Assembly: GCA_964393465.1 (NCBI GenBank)
Contig: CAYMTT010000006.1
Coordinates: forward strand, 1 to 37,791
DNA from: CAYMTT01 sp964393465
GTDB taxonomy: Bacteria > Patescibacteriota > Minisyncoccia > Minisyncoccales > MHMH01
Direction: 5' to 3'
DNA: 37,791 nucleotides
Shown: in pieces, positions 1 through 6,582 of the stretch
How positions within the stretch are numbered: the stretch's first letter is position 1
Layout: each line of letters begins with the position of its first letter
The notes under the pieces: generated by a model
Seen by the model: only the letters and a program-made list of their open reading frames with translations
Databases searched by the model: none
Told to the model about the DNA's origin: nothing
Position numbers and translations under genes: made by a program

Positions 1-115
1 TAAAGGTGTTTCCGGTGCTGGTTTCCGTGTCGGAAAAGAAAGCAACGGTTCCGCCGATAACTGCGGCAGCGACTACGCCGATTACGCTCAAACTTATTAT
101 TACTTTTTTGTTCAT
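1..115 (-). CDS. SipW/TasA (camelysin)-type secreted surface protein, N-terminus only
   Basis: The gene runs off the left edge; only the first 38 codons are present. They read as a short basic start (MNKK), a hydrophobic segment of about 20 residues rich in V, I and A, then GGTVAFFSDTETSTGNTF. The G-G-T-x-A-x-F-S-D-T-E motif is the known SipW-cognate signal peptide end found in TasA, camelysin and many CPR surface proteins, which are exported and form fibres or surface layers. The ATG at 115 has no clear Shine-Dalgarno site. It is preceded by an unusual leader (see 130-388). Family assignment rests on the signal region alone; the mature domain lies outside the window. Confidence 0.7.
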   Translation of the reverse strand, partial: MNKKVIISLSVIGVVAAAVIGGTVAFFSDTETSTGNTF

Positions 116-129
116 ATTTTTGTTATTTT

Positions 130-204
130 TTAACTGTTAATTCTGAGCTTCCGGCTCTGAGTCTTTCGAACAGGACTTGGAGCCGATAGCTCTTTGTCGA
201 CCAT
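130..204 (-). CDS. possible 24-residue leader peptide upstream of the SipW/TasA-type gene
   Basis: An ATG at 204 is preceded by two purine-rich Shine-Dalgarno-like blocks (AAGGAG, TAAGGAG) at ideal spacing and opens a 24-codon frame ending in TAA at 132-130, 14 nt before the next gene. The predicted peptide is basic and Ser-rich with no motif. The same bases fold into a long stem (145-192), so the signal may belong to an RNA structure rather than a peptide. Which of the two matters cannot be decided from sequence. Confidence 0.3.
   Translation of the reverse strand: MVDKELSAPSPVRKTQSRKLRINS
145..192 (-). promoter_or_regulatory. long interrupted stem-loop in the leader of the SipW/TasA-type gene
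   Basis: On the minus strand GAGCT pairs with AGCTC, CGGCTC with GAGCCG and AGTC with GACT. These are separated by two symmetric 2x2 internal loops (AU/GA and CA/CA) under a 10-nt apical loop (CUGUUCGAAA). Fifteen nested pairs in 48 nt is well beyond chance and lies about 30 nt before the ATG at 115. I do not recognise it as a named riboswitch class. Confidence 0.5.
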
Positions 205-220
205 TTTCTCCTTACTCCTT

Positions 221-284
221 GTTAAAATTAAAAAGGAGCCCAGGCTTCAGCCTGTTCTTTAAACAAGCTAAAGCCTGAACTCCT
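221..284 (-). terminator. strong terminator or attenuator hairpin between promoter and SipW/TasA-type gene
   Basis: Arms 284-267 and 251-234 form an 18-bp stem on the minus strand (AGGAG..CAGGCTT..AGC, a few G-U pairs) closed by a 15-nt loop and followed by TTTTTAATTTT. This is an intrinsic terminator by form. It lies downstream of the promoter at 362-388 and upstream of the gene start at 115, so it would stop that promoter's transcript before the gene unless antiterminated. Confidence 0.65.
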
Positions 285-331
285 GCTGGAATTTCCTTTG
301 AAGGGAAATTGAATTTAATATTATTTTTTCC

Positions 332-352
332 CATGTTGACTAACATGTTGAC
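332..352 (-). repeat. tandem GTCAACATG operator-like repeat at the transcription start
   Basis: The 9-mer GTCAACATG occurs twice (352-344 and 340-332, minus strand) separated by TTA, a 12-bp period. The junction creates the palindrome AACATGTT. With the promoter at 362-388 the start site would be near 355, so the repeat occupies about +4 to +24. The position suits a repressor site or an RNA-level control sequence; no cognate regulator is visible. Confidence 0.45.
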
Positions 353-361
353 ATCACAGAC

Positions 362-388
362 ATTATAACAGAAGGGGAAAAAAGTCAA
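362..388 (-). promoter_or_regulatory. promoter (TTGACT, perfect TATAAT) reading toward the SipW/TasA-type gene
   Basis: On the minus strand TTGACT (388-383) is followed after 15 bp by a perfect TATAAT (367-362). The spacer is 2 bp short of optimum, often a sign of a regulated promoter. The expected start is near 355, giving a leader of about 240 nt before the ATG at 115. Confidence 0.55.
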
Positions 389-459
389 TGGGGTGCTGCA
401 AATAAAAGGATTTTTTCCGTCTTGTCCGATTCTGGGCGAAATCCCCAACGCTAAAATTC

Positions 460-488
460 CTTTTAAACCAAAAGGATATTTTTGTCAA
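460..488 (-). promoter_or_regulatory. upstream promoter candidate (TTGACA-N17-TAAAAG)
   Basis: On the minus strand a perfect -35 TTGACA (488-483) is followed after 17 bp by TAAAAG (465-460), a 4 of 6 match to TATAAT. It lies just downstream of the terminator at 501-528 and reads in the same direction as the promoter at 362-388. Confidence 0.4.
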
Positions 489-500
489 ATTTATTTTGCC

Positions 501-528
501 AAAAACAAAAAACCCGACATCGATCGGG
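501..528 (-). terminator. intrinsic terminator after the PD-(D/E)XK nuclease gene
   Basis: CCCGA/TCGGG stem (528-524 with 517-513) and a 6-nt loop, followed on the minus strand by TTTTTTGTTTTT. It lies 22 nt past the stop of the gene at 551-1228. Confidence 0.7.
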
Positions 529-550
529 CGCGGCAGGATATTTTAAAATT

Positions 551-1228
551 TTACTTTTCAGATCTCCTATAAAGGCAGTATTGGCAGTCCTCATGGGATT
601 CGGGCTCCTCCCCGGAAATTATTTCATAGGCTTTTTTCATCTGCTCGTACCCTTTTTCGTGGCTGACTTCCATTTTCACCAGTTCGGTTTCGAAATTCAC
701 CACTCCCCGGAAATAAGAAAGGGGATAAAAGAACAAAAGATAGCCGTAGTCTGCCGTCGGCAGGCCTTGCTTTTCAAAAAGAAGGGCGTACAAGTTCAGC
801 TGAGTGTAATAATGCTCGTGGGTGTTTTCTTTTGGCGGATACCCCCGGCTTTTGAAATCGAAAGGAACGTATTTGCCATCCGGAGAAACCAAAAGGTCGT
901 CGATCGACCCCTTCAAAAGCATATTGAACTCCGGGAACTCGGCCTGAAGCCCCGCTCTCCCCCGCCACTTTTCCAGCATCTCTGCGTCTTTGAACATCTT
1001 GTCCTGAAGCTTTCCTTCTATTTCCGGAGGCAGTTTCCCCTTTTTCCTGTAAAGGTCGAAATAGTCCTTGAAAACCTTGTCCATGCCCCTCGGCAAGCTA
1101 GGAAAGATGCCTTCGGGGCGCCCCAAGCCCTTTCTGTAAAAAAGCCACAAACATTTGGGGCATTGCAAAAGGTCTCCCAGCTTGGAAGGGGAAACCCTGA
1201 ATTGTTTTTGGAATTTTTCTTCTGTCAT
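551..1228 (-). CDS. PD-(D/E)XK (RecB/Cas4-like) nuclease with four cysteines
   Basis: A 225-residue protein with the active-site pattern of the RecB/Cas4 exonuclease family: GSIDD (D110), PFDFK (D124, K126) and Q143-x3-Y147. It has a CPKC pair near the start (C23, C26) and a CQYC pair near the end (C215, C218), suited to holding an Fe-S cluster as in Cas4 and AddB-type nucleases, although Cas4 usually splits its cysteines 1+3 rather than 2+2. No cas genes or CRISPR repeats are near, so a DNA repair or processing role is more likely. It starts 3 nt after the stop of the SdpI-like gene, so the two are co-transcribed; a terminator follows at 501-528. Confidence 0.75.
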   Translation of the reverse strand: MTEEKFQKQFRVSPSKLGDLLQCPKCLWLFYRKGLGRPEGIFPSLPRGMDKVFKDYFDLYRKKGKLPPEIEGKLQDKMFKDAEMLEKWRGRAGLQAEFPEFNMLLKGSIDDLLVSPDGKYVPFDFKSRGYPPKENTHEHYYTQLNLYALLFEKQGLPTADYGYLLFFYPLSYFRGVVNFETELVKMEVSHEKGYEQMKKAYEIISGEEPESHEDCQYCLYRRSEK

Positions 1229-1231
1229 TTT

Positions 1232-1870
1232 TTATTCCCCGGCCTCTTTTCTGTATTGAAGATAAGAATAAACTATTGCAAAGGTGGCAGAAAACAGCAC
1301 CGGACCCATTATAAAATAAAAAGAGTATTGAGGCAAAAGAATTCCCAGAAAAGCAATCAGGCCGGAAGCTTTGAAAAGCCCGGCTCCCAGCTTGTGGGTT
1401 TTTCTCCAGACGCTGTCGCTGCTCAACGTCCAGGGGGTCCTTATCCCTATAAACCAGTTCCTCTTTGCGTTCTTTATCAAAATTCCGCAGGCGTAAAAGA
1501 GAACTCCCATGGCCGGAGCCATCAATTGGCCCATGTCGAACCTGTATCCCAAATTCCAGAACAAGGTTAAAAGATAGATGTAAAAAAGGAACGTTATTAT
1601 CAGGACCACGAAAGCGTCAAAATACCTCCTGAATTCCTCTATATTCCTTTTCAAGGGGTCTATCTTGGGGGCCACCAGCAAAAGCAGAAAGAGAAAAACC
1701 GAAACCATGGGCATCAAAAAAAGAGCCCAGAACTTGGACATGTGGCCGTCGGGCTCTCCTTGAAAGCTCCAATGGGAAGCCATGCGGTCGGGCATCTGGC
1801 CGTAAAAGTAAGCTCCCAGTCCGAAAGAAAAGAGTATCAAAGCCGCGATTATAAGGTAGCTTTTTTTCAT
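1232..1870 (-). CDS. SdpI-family integral membrane protein
   Basis: A 212-residue protein with about six membrane segments (roughly 5-24, 47-67, 86-105, 114-132, 164-180 and 182-204). It carries the DUF1648-type motif MPDRMASHWSFQGEPDG (26-42) and the SdpI signature RNWFIGIRTPWTLSSDSVW (137-155). In Bacillus, SdpI gives immunity to the SdpC toxin and acts as a signalling receptor; most homologues are of unknown function and no SdpC is seen here. The ATG at 1870 lies 8 nt after an extended -10 box, so the mRNA is probably leaderless. The nuclease gene follows after 3 nt. Confidence 0.85.
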   Translation of the reverse strand: MKKSYLIIAALILFSFGLGAYFYGQMPDRMASHWSFQGEPDGHMSKFWALFLMPMVSVFLFLLLLVAPKIDPLKRNIEEFRRYFDAFVVLIITFLFYIYLLTLFWNLGYRFDMGQLMAPAMGVLFYACGILIKNAKRNWFIGIRTPWTLSSDSVWRKTHKLGAGLFKASGLIAFLGILLPQYSFYFIMGPVLFSATFAIVYSYLQYRKEAGE

Positions 1871-1878
1871 GTCGCTTT

Positions 1879-1884
1879 ATTATA
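1879..1884 (-). promoter_or_regulatory. extended -10 box (TGC TATAAT) of the SdpI-nuclease operon
   Basis: A perfect TATAAT preceded by TGn ends 8 nt before the ATG at 1870; a start 7 nt past the box falls 1-2 nt before the ATG. No good -35 is seen, as expected for extended -10 promoters. Confidence 0.6.
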
Positions 1885-1896
1885 GCACAATTCCGA

Positions 1897-4332
1897 TTAT
1901 TCTATCAGCTCCATTAAGGTCCGGTAATCGTAAAGGTCGTTGATATTCCCGGCAAACCTGCCTATGGCTTCAGACTCCGGATCCCATATGGAATTGGCGC
2001 AGTAGTTAACGCAGGAATTGTAAGATCCGTAAACCTGGTCCCTTTCTTCGGTCAGTTCGGAAATCTGCAGGTCTATTGCCCGGTATTCCCTCTCCAGCCT
2101 TTCTATCTCCCCTTCCAAAGAAACTATTTGAGATTCCAAGGCCCGGATCCTGTCTGCGTCTTCTTCGGGGTCGAGCTCGTCTATTTGCAGCTCCAATTCG
2201 TATATCTGGTCCCAAACGGGCCTTTTCTGGGCCAAGATCTCCTCGCCTTCTGCCCTGGTATCTTTAATATTCCCGACCACCTTGGACTTTTCCCTGTTCC
2301 AGGCGTCGCTCAGCTTATCCCCGCAGCCCTCGTTTTTCTTTTGGAAAACCTCGCTGTAGCAGTTGTACAATTCCCTTACCAGCTGGCTGACTTTCATCGA
2401 AGGGCCGTCGGCAGACAGAAAGTTGAGGCAGCGCTCGTATTTGTCCCCCCGGGAATCTTCCTGGGCTTGGCACATTAAAGGATCCTTGGCAGAACAAGCC
2501 TCCCTGTAGATTTCGGGCAGGTCTTCCAATGATATCTTTTCTGACATGTCCTTTCCCTCCCAGGCTTTCTGGCAAAGTTCGGGATCTTTGGGCTGGCAGG
2601 CGTCTATGGAAATCAATTCCCCGCACTCGTAAGGGTCCAAATCCCTGTAGCCTGCCGTTATCTCTTTAACCTTTTCGATGAATTCCTCATCCGCTTTGGC
2701 GCAGGGGTTCTTGCTGTTAGGACAAACCTCGTTCACGTGGCATCCTTCCAGGGTTGAAGGGAAGCTTTCCAGATCGGCGCAGGTAAAGTCGGTTCCCATA
2801 CCCTCTTGCAACCCCACTCCTTCCTGCGCCTCTCTCGCTTCCACTGAAATGGCGGTGCCGGCGGTATACACCCTGCCCTCTGAATCTGTAATCCTTACCC
2901 TGACGGCAAACGTCCCCGGATTGCTGGAAACAAAGGTTCCAGTAAAAATCCTGGAATCGGTATTCGAGGGGAAAACCACTCCGGCTCCAAAACCCCCGAT
3001 ATCCACGTATTCAGCCTCAAAGGGTCCGGGAATGGATTCTGGTATCTTTACGGTTAAAGTTACCGTGTCCCCTGTTTCCACGCTGGTGGATTCGGCCCTC
3101 AAGGTGGGCTTTTGGGCGGCTTTCAGCTTGGACATGGTTACAGCCAGATTCAAAATGTCGCTTATATCCACCTCGGCCTCCAGCTCTTTTTCTGACTTCT
3201 CTTCTGGCTCTTCTTTTTTCTCAACTTCCACTTTTTCCCCTTCTATTTTGTAATTGCCTTCCGGCAGCCCCGCTTTTTTGACTTCCTCCGATTCCTTTTC
3301 TGGCTCGTCTTCTGCCAACTTTATATTCTCGGGCCTGTCTGTCGAAAGCAATACTTTACCTGCATCATTCCTGACAATGTAAAGATAGCCTTCTTTTGCC
3401 ACCTGGAACAATTCTCCGGACTTGTCTGCGATGTAAAAGAGATTTCCCGGATCTGACATATCCTGCAAAGAAACTATGGAAACGATTTCGGTAATAGGTT
3501 TTATGGTTTCCTGGGCGCCCCTCAGGGCGGCGGCGTTCTCATTATTGCCAATGGCAATGTTGACGTCCTCTCCCACTTCCAGGGCCAAGGAAACCCCTCC
3601 AACCACCATGGTGGTGGCCTGGAAAGCCCCGACCGTGGCAGAAGCCCCTCCCGCCGTTATGATATTTGCTCCCACGTAAACGGTAACCTTGCTGGTGTTC
3701 TTTACGGCCCTGGCTGCGGTCTCCCATCTCTTGTAGGTGTCTCCCGCCTTGTCCCAGGCTTCGGCCTGCAGCAGTCCCTGCTCTCTTTTCAAATGGTAAA
3801 AGGCCTTGTCTTTGTCCCAGTCGAAAACCTCCATTATGGTCCTTATCTTCTGGCCTTTTTCTGCAGAATCGAAAACAGCTGTCACGGCCCCCAGCTCGGG
3901 AATTTCGGAAGCCGCCCAGGCGGGCTCCGCAAAAAAGGAGTGCTTTTCTTCAAAAACGGGAGCTTGGCTTGTCTGTGAGCTTTCGGGTATCCCCAGGTCG
4001 TCAAAAACAACATCCATATCAGCTTGCATTTGTTCCAGCTCCTCCCACGAGCTTATTGCCTTTTCCAGCTTTGCCTTCCATTCTTCATACTCTGTTTCTT
4101 CAATATCCGTAAAGAATACCGCGTTCGTGTAAGATACAGCTTCCATATACTTTCCCACGGCGTTGACCAATCCCTGCTGCAGGGCGATATTCTGCTCGGG
4201 GGTCCAGTTGGCCCCGCCGGAAGTAAGCTCTACTTCCCTTTTTGCCTCCCCATCCCTGCCGACTAAAAAATACAAAACCAGGCTTAAAGCCAGAACTGCG
4301 CCCACGATAATGAAAAGTTTTTTCTTTTTCAT
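1897..4332 (-). CDS. large membrane-anchored surface protein with Ig-like, Cys-rich and coiled-coil parts, unknown function
   Basis: An 811-residue protein I cannot assign to a named family. Visible parts in order: basic start and one membrane segment (about 5-24); a helical charged region (45-115); a Gly/Ala/Val-rich hydrophobic stretch (about 215-262); a highly acidic Lys/Glu linker (338-390); a beta-rich domain resembling a bacterial Ig-like fold (about 408-500, with TGDTVTLTVKIP and GTFAVRVRITDSEG); a Cys-rich region (12 Cys between 518 and 670); a long coiled coil (about 690-768); and a tail with C774 and C778. All 14 cysteines lie after residue 517. Topology suggests export with the N-terminus anchored. 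A TATAAA box ends 5 nt before the ATG. An SD-like AAGGAG is 13 nt upstream, too far to be typical. The SdpI gene lies downstream but has its own promoter. Confidence 0.7.
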   Translation of the reverse strand: MKKKKLFIIVGAVLALSLVLYFLVGRDGEAKREVELTSGGANWTPEQNIALQQGLVNAVGKYMEAVSYTNAVFFTDIEETEYEEWKAKLEKAISSWEELEQMQADMDVVFDDLGIPESSQTSQAPVFEEKHSFFAEPAWAASEIPELGAVTAVFDSAEKGQKIRTIMEVFDWDKDKAFYHLKREQGLLQAEAWDKAGDTYKRWETAARAVKNTSKVTVYVGANIITAGGASATVGAFQATTMVVGGVSLALEVGEDVNIAIGNNENAAALRGAQETIKPITEIVSIVSLQDMSDPGNLFYIADKSGELFQVAKEGYLYIVRNDAGKVLLSTDRPENIKLAEDEPEKESEEVKKAGLPEGNYKIEGEKVEVEKKEEPEEKSEKELEAEVDISDILNLAVTMSKLKAAQKPTLRAESTSVETGDTVTLTVKIPESIPGPFEAEYVDIGGFGAGVVFPSNTDSRIFTGTFVSSNPGTFAVRVRITDSEGRVYTAGTAISVEAREAQEGVGLQEGMGTDFTCADLESFPSTLEGCHVNEVCPNSKNPCAKADEEFIEKVKEITAGYRDLDPYECGELISIDACQPKDPELCQKAWEGKDMSEKISLEDLPEIYREACSAKDPLMCQAQEDSRGDKYERCLNFLSADGPSMKVSQLVRELYNCYSEVFQKKNEGCGDKLSDAWNREKSKVVGNIKDTRAEGEEILAQKRPVWDQIYELELQIDELDPEEDADRIRALESQIVSLEGEIERLEREYRAIDLQISELTEERDQVYGSYNSCVNYCANSIWDPESEAIGRFAGNINDLYDYRTLMELIE

Positions 4333-4333
4333 G

Positions 4334-4447
4334 TTATTTTATAAACTCCTTGTAATAAAAAAGAACAAAAGCAAAGGAAACGGCACAAACCAAAGCGTAA
4401 ATTAAAAATCCGACAAGGTCCTTGTCGGAAGAAAGAAAGCGCCTCAA
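4334..4447 (-). CDS. possible 37-residue single-pass membrane peptide upstream of the 811-residue protein
   Basis: A TTG-initiated frame (MRRFLSSDKDLVGF...) gives one clean hydrophobic helix of about 18 residues followed by YYKEFIK and a TAA 1 nt before the next ATG. The composition looks like a membrane peptide, but there is no SD, the start is a TTG, and a strong terminator hairpin (4402-4429) lies inside the frame. It may be chance coding of AT-rich DNA. Confidence 0.2.
   Translation of the reverse strand: MRRFLSSDKDLVGFLIYALVCAVSFAFVLFYYKEFIK
4402..4429 (-). terminator. intrinsic terminator after the 53-residue membrane protein gene
   Basis: Perfect 9-bp stem TCCGACAAG/CTTGTCGGA (4429-4421 with 4417-4409) with a 3-nt loop, followed on the minus strand by TTTTTAATTT. 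It separates the 53-residue protein gene from the 811-residue protein gene. Confidence 0.75.
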
Positions 4448-4516
4448 AAAAAGTGAAATCCCGGGCGGATTCTGCGATCATCCGGAAAAAAGATAATATT
4501 TTCCCTGTGCGCTCTC

Positions 4517-4678
4517 TCATTTTCCAAAAAAAAGAAAAATGGAATATGTAATCATCCCGACTCCCAGCCCTATGAAAAGGCCGGCGGGAATGTTATCTGC
4601 GGCAAACCCTATCCCCAAGCCTATAAAAAGCCCTCCGGGAATGAGCAAGCCTAGCTTCTTTTTGTTATCCATCTCCAT
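4517..4678 (-). CDS. 53-residue glycine-rich two-helix membrane protein
   Basis: A small gene. The protein starts MEMDNKKKLG and then has two similar hydrophobic Gly-rich halves, GGLFIGLGIGFAADNIP and AGLFIGLGVGMITYSIF, ending FFGK. The internal repeat (GLFIGLG-GxG twice) and positive-inside start indicate a membrane hairpin. Similar tiny Gly-rich membrane proteins are common in CPR genomes but have no assigned role. A perfect TATAAT (4690-4685) ends 6 nt before the ATG at 4678, so the mRNA is probably leaderless; a second ATG lies 6 nt later. The strong promoter and the terminator at 4402-4429 make this a credible independent unit. Confidence 0.65.
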   Translation of the reverse strand: MEMDNKKKLGLLIPGGLFIGLGIGFAADNIPAGLFIGLGVGMITYSIFLFFGK

Positions 4679-4684
4679 ATTTTT

Positions 4685-4690
4685 ATTATA
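4685..4690 (-). promoter_or_regulatory. -10 box (TATAAT) of the 53-residue protein gene
   Basis: A perfect TATAAT on the minus strand ends 6 nt before the ATG at 4678. The -35 is weak (TAGATG at 17-bp spacing). Confidence 0.55.
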
Positions 4691-4723
4691 CCTTATCTTT
4701 TAAAATCCATCTACAAACTCCAA

Positions 4724-4747
4724 TAAAAAATCGAGGGCTCACCTCGA
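4724..4747 (-). terminator. hairpin with T-run between divergent genes
   Basis: TCGAGG/CCTCGA stem with a 5-nt loop, followed on the minus strand by TTTTTTATT. No minus-strand gene ends upstream of it, so it may insulate the 53-residue gene from antisense transcription of the radical SAM gene, or be a remnant. Confidence 0.4.
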
Positions 4748-4791
4748 ATAAATTGAATAAGGTCGAACTTCGCTCAAAAAGATAATTCTAA

Positions 4792-4820
4792 TTGACAAAT
4801 ATTCTGATGTATGTTTTAAT
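4792..4820 (+). promoter_or_regulatory. promoter of the radical SAM operon (TTGACA-N17-TTTAAT)
   Basis: Perfect -35 TTGACA (4792-4797), exactly 17 bp, then TTTAAT (4815-4820). The box ends 5 nt before the ATG at 4826, so transcription should start at the start codon itself. Confidence 0.75.
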
Positions 4821-4825
4821 GTTTT

Positions 4826-6058
4826 ATGGCACCGCGAAAAAACAAGCTATTTTTCCAGAAAGAGTTTTTCGGTTCCAGACTGTACGACGCTGGAAGCCAA
4901 AAAGAATATTTTCTTAACAAAGAAAATACTTCTGTCGTCGAAAAAATAATTTATTCTGGTAATAAGAACAAGGTGGACTTAAGAGGTCTCGAGAAGGATT
5001 TGACGGAAAAGAACTTATTGGCCTCTGAAATAATCCCCGTTAAAAATAAAGAAGGATACGGCTTGAGCTCTCCTCAGAGAATCTCCCTTAATATCACCAG
5101 GAAATGCAATTTAAATTGCAGGCATTGCTTTACCGATTCAGGGAACACCGATAAAAACGAATTGTCGACCGAAGAATTATTCAAATTAGTGGACCAGATG
5201 AGAGATGCTGGCTCTTTTTTTATAACGATCGGGGGAGGAGAACCGCTGATGAGGCAGGATCTGTTCGAAATTATCAAATACGCCAGAAACAACTTTATTG
5301 CAGTTTCGCTGGTGACCAACGGATTGCTGATTGATGAGAAAACGGCCAAGAACCTCGGCGCACTCAATCTAAACACAATTACCGTGAGTCTTGACGGTCT
5401 GGAGAAAAACCACGATTACATCAGGGGCAAGGGCAATTTTGAAAAAGCCGTTAACGGCCTGAAAACATTAAAGAAGCACTGCCGGACGGCCAAAATCGCC
5501 ACCAGAGTAGCTCTTAACAGGCTGAACATTGGAGAATACGGAGAATTGATAAAAATTGCCGAAAATCTTTCGCTGGACCTTATTAGATTAACTCCGATGC
5601 TTTTATTGGGCAGAGCGAAAAATAGTCGGGAACTGTTAATCACCCAGAACGAATATATAAGCTTTCTCGAGAACGCTCGGAAAATAAATCACGGAATAAA
5701 GCTGGTTCTTCCCGATCAGGGAGATCCCGAAAAATGGTTTGTTTCTCCCGAAGATTTCGGGTGCCATTGCGGCAAAGAAGCCTGCTGGATTACCCAAACC
5801 GGCGACTTTTACCCCTGTATTTTCTTTGGTGACGGTTTTCTGGCGGGAAACATCAGAAATGAAGAATTTTTGGATCTCTGGAACAAAGCCAAAAATATGG
5901 TAAAATTAGAAGGTAACGAAACGTGCCGAAATTGCGACAATTACAAGAAATGCCGAGGCGGCTGTAGGGCCCGAACATTGAGTACATGCGGCGACATCAA
6001 CGCTGTCGACCCGCTCTGTCCCCTAAGAAAAAACAAGATTAATAATACAAACCGATGA
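4826..6058 (+). CDS. radical SAM/SPASM-domain enzyme with PqqD-like N-terminus
   Basis: A 410-residue protein. Radical SAM core: C94-x3-C98-x2-C101 (KCNLNCRHC) for the SAM-binding 4Fe-4S cluster and IGGGEP (about 135-140). C-terminal SPASM domain: ten cysteines (313, 315, 320, 331, 367, 370, 376, 380, 388, 398), with GNIRNEEFLDLWN and CRNCDNYKKCRGGCRAR, as in enzymes that bind two auxiliary clusters (heme maturases AhbC/AhbD and peptide-modifying PqqE-type enzymes). Residues 14-70 (FFGSRLYDAG...YFLN...) resemble a PqqD/RiPP-recognition module; this is a weak inference. No obvious precursor peptide is adjacent, so the substrate is unknown. A strong promoter ends 5 nt before the ATG (leaderless). 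The stop overlaps the Nudix gene start (ATGA). Confidence 0.85.
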   Translation: MAPRKNKLFFQKEFFGSRLYDAGSQKEYFLNKENTSVVEKIIYSGNKNKVDLRGLEKDLTEKNLLASEIIPVKNKEGYGLSSPQRISLNITRKCNLNCRHCFTDSGNTDKNELSTEELFKLVDQMRDAGSFFITIGGGEPLMRQDLFEIIKYARNNFIAVSLVTNGLLIDEKTAKNLGALNLNTITVSLDGLEKNHDYIRGKGNFEKAVNGLKTLKKHCRTAKIATRVALNRLNIGEYGELIKIAENLSLDLIRLTPMLLLGRAKNSRELLITQNEYISFLENARKINHGIKLVLPDQGDPEKWFVSPEDFGCHCGKEACWITQTGDFYPCIFFGDGFLAGNIRNEEFLDLWNKAKNMVKLEGNETCRNCDNYKKCRGGCRARTLSTCGDINAVDPLCPLRKNKINNTNR

Positions 6059-6540
6059 GAGCGCCGTTTCAGGTTCTAATTATTCCGTTTGTGAAAGAGG
6101 GAGATGAATATTATTACGCGGTTTTTAAACGGCGCGATTTGGATTTATGGCAGTTTCTAGCCGGAGGAGGAGAAGAAAACGAGAATCCTATTGAGGCGAT
6201 GAAAAGAGAAGCGAAGGAAGAGGCGCTTATAGACGGCAATATCTCTTATTTGCGGCTGGCAACCGTAAATACCATACCGGCTGCCAATATTCATGGATTA
6301 ATATGGGGGAAGGACCTCGTTATGATTCCCGAATTCGCCTTTGGAGTGGAATTGCACTCAAAAGACATACCTTTGAGCGATGAACACGTTGAATATTTAT
6401 GGCTGAACCGCGACGAAGCCATGAAGAAATTAAGATACGACAGCAACAGATCCGCGCTTTGGGAGCTGGATTACCGCTTAAGGAACGACAATAAAGAAGG
6501 TATAGAAAAGAACATTCAAAACATAAAAAAGCTCCTGTAG
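6055..6540 (+). CDS. Nudix hydrolase (NudB/MutT-like)
   Basis: A 161-residue protein with a Nudix box: G-x5-E-x7-REAKEE around residues 37-60 (GGGEENENPIEAMKREAKEE), where the Glu residues bind the metal. The Gly after EE is replaced by Leu-Ile (EEALI), a mild deviation. The N-terminal FQVLIIPFVKEGDEYYYAVFKRRD and the overall length resemble NudB-type dihydroneopterin triphosphate or dNTP pyrophosphohydrolases; the exact nucleoside-diphosphate-X substrate cannot be told. Its ATG overlaps the radical SAM stop by 4 nt, so translation is probably coupled. A short CTCC/GGAG hairpin with TTATTTT spans its stop codon and may partly terminate transcription before ndk. Confidence 0.85.
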   Translation: MRAPFQVLIIPFVKEGDEYYYAVFKRRDLDLWQFLAGGGEENENPIEAMKREAKEEALIDGNISYLRLATVNTIPAANIHGLIWGKDLVMIPEFAFGVELHSKDIPLSDEHVEYLWLNRDEAMKKLRYDSNRSALWELDYRLRNDNKEGIEKNIQNIKKLL

Positions 6541-6582
6541 GGAGTTATTTTATCGAAAATACGCGAAAAGGAGGTGGTATAA

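Noticed and set aside
336..369. Plus-strand promoter (TTGACT/TTGACA near TATAAC)
   Set aside because: Spacings are 22 or 10-11 bp and no plus-strand gene follows; the boxes are explained by the minus-strand promoter and the repeat.
212..448. 78-codon minus-strand frame in the leader region
   Set aside because: It runs through the promoter, the GTCAACATG repeat and the terminator hairpin, has no SD, and the peptide shows no domain.
482..1570. 362-codon plus-strand frame
   Set aside because: It lies antisense to the nuclease and SdpI genes, whose motifs are clear; the translation is rich in low-information Phe/Arg/Gln and has no start signals.
4517..4678. RiPP precursor for the radical SAM enzyme
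   Set aside because: The small protein is hydrophobic with two membrane helices and has no leader/core layout or Cys/Thr-rich core; it is also divergent from the enzyme gene.
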